The notes beneath the pieces are model-generated. The model made no database searches and had not been told where the DNA came from. It was given only the letters and a program-made list of their open reading frames with translations. The translations under genes and the position numbers were made by a program. From Silvimonas terrae (GTDB lineage: Bacteria; Pseudomonadota; Gammaproteobacteria; Burkholderiales; Chitinibacteraceae), in assembly GCF_014202765.1 (NCBI RefSeq), contig NZ_JACHHN010000002.1, positions 372,001 through 436,000 on the forward strand: a stretch of 64,000 nucleotides of DNA. The letters are read 5' to 3'. Below are positions 16,929 to 23,962 of this stretch, piece after piece; position 1 is the first letter of the stretch; every line of letters starts with the position of its first letter.

Positions 16929-16937
16929 TGCTAGAAT
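16929..16937 (+). promoter_or_regulatory. Extended -10 promoter element just before the rpfE-like ATG
   Basis: TGcTAGAAT at 16929-16937 fits an extended -10 element. Transcription would start near 16943-16945, at or next to the ATG at 16945, and no Shine-Dalgarno sequence is present. This suggests a leaderless or nearly leaderless mRNA for the rpfE-recJ operon. No good -35 is seen, as is common with extended -10 promoters. Confidence 0.45.
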
Positions 16938-16944
16938 CGCTGCC

Positions 16945-17946
16945 ATGCGCTATCACCTTGTCATTCCTCACAGCATCTGGCCGGATGCTGATCTGCAAAC
17001 GCAAATGATCTCTGACCTCAAGCTGCCCGCGCTGGGCCAGATGCTGGGGCGTGGCCGGCGTATGCCTGCGCGCCCGCAATCCTGGCATGACTGGCTGGCA
17101 GAACGCTTTGAAGTGCCGGGCCTGCCCGCCGCGCCGCTGACGCTGGGGATGGATCACCCCGACGCCGAACCCGGTTACTGGTTGCGGGCAGATCCGGTGC
17201 ATTTGCATGTCGGCCGGGATCAGTTGTCGCTGCAAGATGGTCATAGTTTCCCGATCAGCCAGGCGGATGCCGACGGACTCGTGCGCGCGCTCAATGGCTT
17301 ATTCCAGGAAGACGGTTTTCACTTTGTGGCGGCCACCCCGCAACACTGGTATCTGCGCGTACCGCAGGACCCGCAACTGGTCTGTGCGCCGGTGGATGTA
17401 GTCAACGGCCGCAATATTGATCCGTTTTTGCCCAAAGGGCCGGATGCGCTGAACTGGCACCGGGCGCTCAACGAAATCCAGATGCTGTTTTATACGCACC
17501 CGGTCAACGATGCGCGTGAGGCGCGCGGCGAGCCCGCGATCAGCTCAGTCTGGCTGTGGGGCGGCGGCACATGGCCACTCGCGCATCCGCCGGTACTCCC
17601 GGCCAGCCGCATCTTGACCAATGATGTGCTGGTGCAAGCACTGGGCATCGCCGCCCGTACGCGTTTTGATGCATTACCCGCGCGAGTACAAGACCTGCCT
17701 GCGCAAGACGCGATGATTGTGCTTGATGCGTTGGGCACAGAGTTGATCGCCAACGATCCGCAAGGCTGGCGGAACGCCTGGCAACAGCTGGAGGCCGAGT
17801 GGTTTGCGCCGTTACTGGCCGACCTCAAGGCCGGGCGCATTGACAGTCTGGCGTTCTCCTTGCCGGAAACCGGCCTTGCGGTTGAAGTCGATCCCGGCAT
17901 GCGCTGGAAATTCTGGCAAGGCGCACGCCTGCCGTGGCAGTTGTAA
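16945..17946 (+). CDS. RpfE-like conserved protein (COG4255 type), upstream of recJ
   Basis: A 333-aa soluble protein found next to recJ in many Beta- and Gammaproteobacteria (rpfE in Xanthomonas). Databases sometimes label it a phosphoglycerate mutase-like or regulatory protein; its biochemical role is not established. The conserved core reads LNEIQMLFYTHPVNDAREARG (residues ~174-194) and then SVWLWGGG, likely a functional site. The N-terminus VIPHSIWPD is also conserved, which supports the ATG at 16945 although no ribosome-binding site precedes it. Its TAA shares a base with the recJ ATG (TAATG), so the pair is coupled. Confidence 0.8.
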   Translation: MRYHLVIPHSIWPDADLQTQMISDLKLPALGQMLGRGRRMPARPQSWHDWLAERFEVPGLPAAPLTLGMDHPDAEPGYWLRADPVHLHVGRDQLSLQDGHSFPISQADADGLVRALNGLFQEDGFHFVAATPQHWYLRVPQDPQLVCAPVDVVNGRNIDPFLPKGPDALNWHRALNEIQMLFYTHPVNDAREARGEPAISSVWLWGGGTWPLAHPPVLPASRILTNDVLVQALGIAARTRFDALPARVQDLPAQDAMIVLDALGTELIANDPQGWRNAWQQLEAEWFAPLLADLKAGRIDSLAFSLPETGLAVEVDPGMRWKFWQGARLPWQL

Positions 17947-19655
17947 TGCAAGCAAACATGAATACCACCAACCCGCATATCCAGTCCCGCACGGTTTCCG
18001 CTCAACTGGAAACCCGTTTGCGCAACGCCGGTTACTCCGCGCTGGAAGCGCGTTTGTATGCCGCGCGGGGCATTGGTGATGAACATGAACTGGAATACGA
18101 CCTGACCCGGCTGATCCCCTGGTCGCAACTGAAAGGCGCGGCAGAAGCCGCCGTGCGCCTGGCTGACGCTATTGCTCGCCAGGAACGCATTTTGATCGTG
18201 GCCGATTACGATGCGGATGGGGCAACGGCCTGCGCCATCGGCATGAAAGGGCTGTCGCTGCTGGGCGCGACCATTGGTTTTGTGGTGCCTAACCGCTTTG
18301 AATACGGTTATGGCTTGACGCCAGAGATTGTGGAACTGGCGGCCGCACAGTCGCCAGACTTGATCCTTACCGTGGACAACGGTATTGCCAGCGTCGCCGG
18401 GGTGGCAGCCGCCAAAGCACGCGGTATTGATGTCTTGATTACCGATCACCACCTGCCTGGCGATCAGTTGCCGGATGCCTTGATCGTCAATCCCAATCAA
18501 CCGGGCTGTGACTTTCCATCCAAAAATCTCGCCGGCTGCGGCGTGATGTTTTATGTCCTGATGGCGCTACGCGCCCAGATGCGGGAACGCGGTGCATTTG
18601 CCGACAAACCGGAACCCAACCTGGGCCAGTTGCTGGATCTGGTGGCGCTGGGCACGGTGGCCGACGTGGTCAAGCTGGACGCCAATAACCGCATCCTGGT
18701 GGAACACGGCCTCAAGCGCATGCGCAGCGGCAAGGCCAGTGCTGGTGTCCTGGCGCTGTTTAACGCCGCCGGGCGCAATCCGCAGCGGGCCAGTTGTTTT
18801 GACCTGGGGTTTACGCTGGGGCCGCGCCTGAATGCGGCGGGCCGGCTGGACGATATGAGCCTGGGTATTGCCTGTCTGCTGGCCGGTTCTGAGCAAGCCG
18901 CTTTGCCATTGGCCAGTGAACTGGACCAGATGAACCGTGCGCGGCGCGACATTGAAGCCGGCATGCGCGATGAGGCTGAGATTATTCTTGCCAGCGTCAA
19001 TGTGGCGGATAGCTGGAGCATCTGTCTGTATCGCGCGGACTGGCATCAGGGCGTGGTCGGGATTGTGGCTTCAAGGGTGAAAGAACAATTTCACCGGCCA
19101 ACATTGGTGTTTGCCGATGGCGGCGAAGGGGAAATCAAAGGCTCCGGCCGATCCATCCCCGGCTTGCATCTGCGTGACGCACTGGACCTTGTCTCCAAGC
19201 GTCATGAAGGACTGATCCTGAAGTTTGGCGGGCATGCCATGGCTGCGGGCCTTAGCCTGCGCACGGAAGATTTTGCGCGCTTTCAGCAGGCCTTTGAGGC
19301 CGTATGTCGTGAGTTGATGCCGGCTACCGCGCTGGAACGCATTATCGAAACGGATGGCGCCTTGCCGCAGGAAAGCTACAACATGGATGTGGTGGCGCGG
19401 CTGGACCATCAGGTGTGGGGCCAGGGTTTTCCGGCGCCGAAATTTCATGACGAATTCCGGGTGCTGGAGCAGCGCGTGGTGGGTGAGCGGCACCTCAAGG
19501 TCAAACTGGCGACACGTTTTGGCATGGTGCTGGACGGGATTCGCTTTGGCAGCCCGCAACCCTTGCCGGATAAAGTGACCGCCGTGTTTTCCATCAGCAT
19601 CAATGAGTTTCGCGGTGAGCGCATCTTGCAGCTACAACTGGAACATTGCGAATAA
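17946..19655 (+). CDS. recJ: Single-stranded-DNA-specific exonuclease RecJ
   Basis: A 569-aa DHH-family 5'-3' ssDNA exonuclease used in recombination (RecF pathway), mismatch repair and base excision repair. The metal-binding motifs are all visible: DYDADG at 87-92, VDNG near 145, DHH near 166, and GGHAMAAG of the DHHA1 domain in the C-terminal half. Length is typical. The start at 17946 overlaps the upstream stop by one base; a second ATG at 17958 is possible. A secreted-protein gene follows after 39 bases on the same strand. Confidence 0.96.
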   Translation: MQANMNTTNPHIQSRTVSAQLETRLRNAGYSALEARLYAARGIGDEHELEYDLTRLIPWSQLKGAAEAAVRLADAIARQERILIVADYDADGATACAIGMKGLSLLGATIGFVVPNRFEYGYGLTPEIVELAAAQSPDLILTVDNGIASVAGVAAAKARGIDVLITDHHLPGDQLPDALIVNPNQPGCDFPSKNLAGCGVMFYVLMALRAQMRERGAFADKPEPNLGQLLDLVALGTVADVVKLDANNRILVEHGLKRMRSGKASAGVLALFNAAGRNPQRASCFDLGFTLGPRLNAAGRLDDMSLGIACLLAGSEQAALPLASELDQMNRARRDIEAGMRDEAEIILASVNVADSWSICLYRADWHQGVVGIVASRVKEQFHRPTLVFADGGEGEIKGSGRSIPGLHLRDALDLVSKRHEGLILKFGGHAMAAGLSLRTEDFARFQQAFEAVCRELMPATALERIIETDGALPQESYNMDVVARLDHQVWGQGFPAPKFHDEFRVLEQRVVGERHLKVKLATRFGMVLDGIRFGSPQPLPDKVTAVFSISINEFRGERILQLQLEHCE

Positions 19656-19694
19656 CACGTGTAAGCGCCAGTTCATTTCTCGGGAGGCAGTGCA

Positions 19695-21065
19695 TTGACC
19701 TTGCAGCGGTGGATGTTCTCGGTTTTGTGTGCCCTTTGGCTCTGCATGGCGCACGCCACGCTGATGACGCCGCAGGAAGCTGCCGCCAGTGGTGACCGCG
19801 CCTGCAAGCCGGCCGCAGGCGGCATGCTGGATTGCATTGACGTAGATGCGCCGGCTGCTGCGCCGGCGAACGATGCCTCGATACAACCGCTGCCGGCCAT
19901 GCAGTACCCGGGGGAGTCCATTCCCGCGCCGACCGTGGAACCGCCCATCAAACCCGCTCTGGACGATGTGCCCGCCACTTTGCCGGGCAATCAACTGACG
20001 CTGGGTTGGGATATCAACTTCGGCACCACCGCCCAATACTGGGAAATCTGGGATAACGGCCAATTGCGGGCGCGTACGCAAAGCTTTACCCAGCGCACGC
20101 TGCTCACCAGCAAAGACAGCGCGGCCAAGGCGATTTCCGTGCAAAGCGGCGTCTACACGCTGACTGATCTGGCCCCGGGTCGCCATGAAATCCAGATCAA
20201 GCTCTGCAACACCGGCACCCGGGGGGAACCGGTATGTACGCCGCTGGCCATCAATACCTGGGTGGGTGGGGACAAAGGCGACGGCAAGCCCTCTGCGCCG
20301 GAAATCGAGTGGTTGCCCTCATTCACCACGGGTGAGCCCGTCAAGATTACCTGGCATTTGTGGTGGGGTACGCCGGGGCATTACTGGCAGGTGCTGGACG
20401 ACAAGAAAGTCTTGTATGAGTCGAGTGCGTTTGGTGAAGATTCCGCCCATAGCCAGATGGGCGAAACCACGCTCAACGGCTTGTCTCCGGGCAAACATAA
20501 TCTAAGCGTGCGGCTGTGTAGCAAGCTGGCTTGTACACCCAGCGATATGTTCACCGTGGAAGTCGTCAGCACCCAACCGTCTGGCACCGTGCCGCAACTG
20601 GCGCTGGGTGCGACTACGGCTGATTCATACATCCTGGCGTGGTCTTTGCCTGTGGCCGCCGCGCCCAATGCACCGTTGCGCTGGCAATTGGTGGATGCGG
20701 ATAGCAACGTGGGCTTTGGCGACGTGCAAAAACGCGCCGTACAGTGCAATCAGGGGGTGGAAGAGTCAGTTCAGACCGTGACCAGCACGCGTAGCTATTG
20801 TGGCAAGGTACGCATCCTGCGTACGGAGTCCCCGGCAAGGATGGCGGTCCAGGTGTGTTTTGACGATGATGACTGCCGCCTGAGTGCGCCGCTGCCGTTG
20901 GCTGAGATAGCAGCCCAAGCTGCGACACAACCAGCACCCGCCATGATCAGCAAGACGGCCTCTGAACCCGCTGCGGAAGCGGCGCCCCCAGTCGCCACAC
21001 CGGCAGATGCCGACAGCAAGCCCTTTGATCTGCCCGATAACTTGACCCGCACGCCATCACGATGA
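19695..21065 (+). CDS. Secreted protein with three tandem chitinase-N-like Ig/FnIII-type domains
   Basis: A 456-aa protein starting at a TTG, with GGGAGG at 19682-19687 placed 8 bases upstream and a Sec signal peptide (residues 1-20, cut after AHA). After a proline-rich linker come three related beta-domains, residues ~98-188, ~200-291 and ~298-399. The first two share W-x-(IL)-x-(FW)-G-T, a mid W-x-(IV)-x-D, LxPGxHx(IL)x(IV)(KR)LC and a paired downstream cysteine (C171/C181, C275/C280). This pattern resembles the N-terminal domain of ChiA-type chitinases (VSWNLWNG ... VALCNADGC in Serratia ChiA, from memory). No catalytic domain is present. The Ala/Pro tail (400-456) is low complexity. It may bind chitin or another polysaccharide; that is inference. 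Confidence 0.7.
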   Translation: MTLQRWMFSVLCALWLCMAHATLMTPQEAAASGDRACKPAAGGMLDCIDVDAPAAAPANDASIQPLPAMQYPGESIPAPTVEPPIKPALDDVPATLPGNQLTLGWDINFGTTAQYWEIWDNGQLRARTQSFTQRTLLTSKDSAAKAISVQSGVYTLTDLAPGRHEIQIKLCNTGTRGEPVCTPLAINTWVGGDKGDGKPSAPEIEWLPSFTTGEPVKITWHLWWGTPGHYWQVLDDKKVLYESSAFGEDSAHSQMGETTLNGLSPGKHNLSVRLCSKLACTPSDMFTVEVVSTQPSGTVPQLALGATTADSYILAWSLPVAAAPNAPLRWQLVDADSNVGFGDVQKRAVQCNQGVEESVQTVTSTRSYCGKVRILRTESPARMAVQVCFDDDDCRLSAPLPLAEIAAQAATQPAPAMISKTASEPAAEAAPPVATPADADSKPFDLPDNLTRTPSR

Positions 21066-21451
21066 CTCATGCAACCGCCGCGCCTGATGATGGCTACGTA
21101 TTTGTCTATGGCACCCTTAAACAGGGCTGTCGCAACCACCACTGGATGCGTGGCACGCCATGTCTGGGCGCAGCGCGCACGGTGCATCACTATGCGCTGT
21201 ATCTGGAGCAGCGCATCCCGTTCCTGTTCAAGCATGAAGCCCGTTATCCGGTCAGCGGCGAACTGTACCAGGTCGACGCCGGGCAACTGGCGCATCTGGA
21301 TGTGCTGGAGCGTCACCCGGAGTGGTACACGCGGGAGCGCATTGCAGTGCATGCGCCGGATGGCACGCAGGTATTGGCATGGGCGTATTTTTGCCCCGCA
21401 CCCGTGGGGACGCTGCTTGCAGAAGGGCTCTATGTAGAGTCGCCGGATTGA
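21062..21451 (+). CDS. Gamma-glutamylcyclotransferase family protein
   Basis: A 129-aa AIG2/GGCT-fold protein. The substrate-binding loop YGTLKQG (residues ~16-22) is present, as is the catalytic glutamate in VSGELYQVD (E67). Such enzymes cyclise gamma-glutamyl groups to 5-oxoproline; small bacterial members (YtfP-like) mostly lack an assigned substrate. Its ATG overlaps the preceding stop (ATGA), so it is translated with the chitinase-N-like gene and ends the operon rpfE-recJ-secreted protein-GGCT. A strong terminator follows. Confidence 0.88.
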   Translation: MTHATAAPDDGYVFVYGTLKQGCRNHHWMRGTPCLGAARTVHHYALYLEQRIPFLFKHEARYPVSGELYQVDAGQLAHLDVLERHPEWYTRERIAVHAPDGTQVLAWAYFCPAPVGTLLAEGLYVESPD

Positions 21452-21473
21452 GCGACGCCCGGCGTCGCCCTCA

Positions 21474-21505
21474 ATCAAAAGCCGCCTCTACGGGCGGCTT
21501 TTGAT
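21474..21505. terminator. Bidirectional intrinsic terminator after the GGCT gene
   Basis: Arms ATCAAAAGCCGCC and GGCGGCTTTTGAT, 13 bp, with loop TCTACG, between convergent genes. A second, weaker GC hairpin precedes it at about 21450-21471. Confidence 0.9.
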
Positions 21506-21518
21506 GGGCTGGCAAAGA

Positions 21519-22001
21519 TTACTTTGCGGGGCCGGTGAACTGGCTGGCCCCCAGTCCTTCGACCACCACATCAACCTCTACGGCCCCGGCATGCTGCAAT
21601 TGCAGCGCCAGCTTGAAATGATCCCCTTCCTTGAGCGGCTTCTTCAGACCCGTCAGCATCACGTGGTAGCCGTGCGGGCTGAATGTCACGCTGGCCTTGG
21701 GCGCCAGTGACAGTTTGGGGACGGCGCGCATCTGCATCATGCCACCTGCCATTTTCATTTCATGGACTGAAGCCTCTGTCGCCACGGCGCTGTTGGCGCC
21801 AAGGATGACATCTGCTGCACCGCTGCGATTGTTGATGGTGAAATAAGCCGCACCCGTTTCGGCACCGGGTGGTGTGGCGGGTGACCACGCCTGAACTATC
21901 GACACTGCCGCTGCGGTATCGGCGGCAAGAGACGGCGTGGCGGTCAACAGAACAAAGGGCAGGGCCAGCAGGAATGCTGGGTATTTCAGTAAATTCAGCA
22001 T
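21519..22001 (-). CDS. Periplasmic copper chaperone PCu(A)C
   Basis: A 160-aa exported protein (signal peptide to about AA27) with the PCu(A)C Cu(I) site exactly spaced: H80, then ten residues, M91, then 21 residues, H113-x-M115. PCu(A)C proteins deliver copper to the CuA or CuB centres of terminal oxidases together with Sco-type proteins. The gene is followed upstream on the same strand by a DUF2946 protein, a common partner. The oxidase it probably serves, cbb3, is encoded about 22 kb downstream in this window. Confidence 0.93.
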   Translation of the reverse strand: MLNLLKYPAFLLALPFVLLTATPSLAADTAAAVSIVQAWSPATPPGAETGAAYFTINNRSGAADVILGANSAVATEASVHEMKMAGGMMQMRAVPKLSLAPKASVTFSPHGYHVMLTGLKKPLKEGDHFKLALQLQHAGAVEVDVVVEGLGASQFTGPAK

Positions 22002-22048
22002 GCGGATTTTCCGTGGTTTAACTGTTCTCAAGGCCCGAACGGGCAGGA

Positions 22049-22420
22049 TCAACGACGAACAAACCCCGGTGGCCCGGTTGCGGGCGGCAGCGCACAGTCC
22101 GCTGTGACGGTGAGCGCTGGCATTAAAGGCAGCAGGCCAGCCACCATGTGCATGGTCAGTTGCGGCACCAGTACCGGCCATGGGGGCAGATGACTTTGCA
22201 GGGCGCACAACGGACAGGCGCTGGTCAGCAGGACCAGAGTACGTTGTCGTGCAGAACCCGCCTCTACCCGCACCCCGCCAGCGCTGCACAACACCGGATC
22301 GGCCTGAACGGTGGCAGATGCATGCAATAGACTGAATGTTGGCGCAATCGCCAACAGGCACGCCGCCAGCCATGCCAGTATGGTGCAATGCCATGCAGTC
22401 ATTGGGGAGCGAATCCGCAT
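22049..22420 (-). CDS. DUF2946 family protein
   Basis: A 123-aa protein with an N-terminal hydrophobic segment (residues ~10-34, signal anchor or signal peptide) and the DUF2946 cysteine motif ACPLCALQSHLPP (residues ~68-80), plus extra cysteines at C45 and C109. A second hydrophobic stretch covers residues ~85-105. DUF2946 genes often sit next to copper chaperone or TonB-dependent copper receptor genes, suggesting a role in copper handling, but the function is unproven. It lies 47 bases upstream of the PCu(A)C gene, probably in one transcript. Confidence 0.8.
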   Translation of the reverse strand: MRIRSPMTAWHCTILAWLAACLLAIAPTFSLLHASATVQADPVLCSAGGVRVEAGSARQRTLVLLTSACPLCALQSHLPPWPVLVPQLTMHMVAGLLPLMPALTVTADCALPPATGPPGFVRR

Positions 22421-22532
22421 CAGATCTTTGTTCCAGGCAGCAACATGTTGCGGATTCTAGACGCCTGCGGAAGTGCCCGATAGAGGGGCTAACTTCCAGG
22501 AGGCATACTTGAGCCTTTTTTGGGGCGGGTGC

Positions 22533-23408
22533 ATGCAGGCCAAAGACTGGTTGTCGGCACTGGTGGTGGTCTTTGTGTGGGGCGTCAACTTTGTGGTGAT
22601 CAAAGTCGGCCTGCACGGCGTACCGCCCATGTTGCTGGGTGCGCTACGGTTCACGCTGGTGGCGTTTCCAGCTGTGTTGATCGTGCCACGTCCACGCATC
22701 CCCTGGCCGCAACTGGTGGCGTATGGGGCGACGATCAGCCTGGGGCAGTTTGCCTTTCTGTTTTCGGCTTTGTACGTCGGCATGCCTGCCGGCCTGGCCT
22801 CTCTGGTATTGCAGGCGCAGGCGTTTTTCACGGTGCTTCTGGCTGCGCTGATCTTTGGCGAGCCGGTGCGCTGGCATAACGTACTGGGCTTGCTGGTGGC
22901 GGCAGCGGGCCTGGCGTTGATTGGCCTGCATGGCAACGGTGGCTTTAGCGGGCTGGGCTTTGTGTTAACGCTGCTGGCCGCACTATCCTGGGCGTCTGGC
23001 AATCTGGTCGTCAAACGGGTCGGGGCCGTCAATCCACTCAGTCTTGTGGTGTGGGGCGCACTGGTGCCGCCGGTGCCGTTCTTGCTCTTGTCCTGGTGGC
23101 TGGAGGGCCCGGCGCGTATCAGCGCCAGCCTGGCCAATCCTGGCTGGCCCAGCGTGGCCGCGCTGATTTATCTGGCCTATGTGGCGACCTGCCTGGGTTA
23201 TGCCTTGTGGGGGCGGTTGCTGGCACATCACCCGGTGCGACAGATTGCGCCGCTGACCTTGCTGGTGCCGGTGATTGGGGTAGTGACTGCGGCACTGTCA
23301 CTGGGCGAACACCTTTCCACGTTGCAATGGCTGGGTGGGGCCATTGTCATGGGAGGGCTGTTGATCAACGTGTTTGGCCCAACCGTGGCAGCGCGGTTAT
23401 ATCGCTAG
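22533..23408 (+). CDS. EamA/DMT-family transporter
   Basis: A 291-aa inner-membrane protein with about ten hydrophobic helices arranged as two EamA repeats. The N-terminal WLSALVVVFVWGVNFVVIKVGL and the second repeat start LSWASGNLVVKRVG are typical of the drug/metabolite transporter superfamily (YdcZ/RhaT/EamA type), often amino-acid or metabolite exporters. The ATG at 22533 has a G-rich upstream sequence; the frame reaches back to 22473 without a better site. It converges on the YciH gene with only 11 bases between stops. Substrate unknown. Confidence 0.88.
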   Translation: MQAKDWLSALVVVFVWGVNFVVIKVGLHGVPPMLLGALRFTLVAFPAVLIVPRPRIPWPQLVAYGATISLGQFAFLFSALYVGMPAGLASLVLQAQAFFTVLLAALIFGEPVRWHNVLGLLVAAAGLALIGLHGNGGFSGLGFVLTLLAALSWASGNLVVKRVGAVNPLSLVVWGALVPPVPFLLLSWWLEGPARISASLANPGWPSVAALIYLAYVATCLGYALWGRLLAHHPVRQIAPLTLLVPVIGVVTAALSLGEHLSTLQWLGGAIVMGGLLINVFGPTVAARLYR

Positions 23409-23419
23409 CCGTAACGGGC

Positions 23420-23779
23420 TCAACTGCCGGCGCGCTTTGCGGCCAGATTGCGTTTTTTCAGTTCAGTCAGGACTGCATCGACATGGTCGCCCTGAATTTC
23501 AATCACACCATCCTTGACGGTGCCGCCTGAGCCGCATACCGCCTTGAGTTGACGGGCGAGGGCGGTCAGGCTGGCAAGGTCCATCACGGCCCCCTTGATC
23601 ACGGTGACGCCCTTGCCTTTGCGCCCTTTGGTTTCCCGCATGACCCGGATAATGCCATCGGCAAAACCCGCCGGTTGTGCAGGCTGGCAGATGCACTGGG
23701 CCTCTGGCTGGCGGCAGTGCGGACACATGCGGCCGTGCTCAGTGGAATAAACCAGACCGCCTTGTGCCAACGGCTTCAT
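23420..23779 (-). CDS. yciH: SUI1/YciH-type translation initiation factor-like protein
   Basis: A 119-aa protein with the eIF1/SUI1 domain at residues ~45-115 (GRKGKGVTVIKGAVMDLASL, then QLKAVCGSGGTVKDGVIEIQGDH). Bacterial YciH can influence start-codon selection in vitro, but its role in cells is unclear. An N-terminal cysteine cluster (CPHCRQPEAQCIC, residues ~19-31) could bind zinc. Many YciH proteins lack all of it or keep only part. It is monocistronic and convergent with the DMT transporter gene. Confidence 0.9.
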   Translation of the reverse strand: MKPLAQGGLVYSTEHGRMCPHCRQPEAQCICQPAQPAGFADGIIRVMRETKGRKGKGVTVIKGAVMDLASLTALARQLKAVCGSGGTVKDGVIEIQGDHVDAVLTELKKRNLAAKRAGS

Positions 23780-23962
23780 GGGGTGTGCCTGTAGCTGGAA
23801 AGAAAGCTGTCAAGCATAGCAGGGCCATTCATGTCCGGGCACAGTTGCCGTGCATTTTTCCAGGAAAGAGTGGCATTTGCTGGCTATGAATTGAGAGTGC
23901 CGGCGGTGCTCGACGGCATCTTGCCAGGAACTCTGAATGCCCCTGCGTATAACGCTGCCGGA

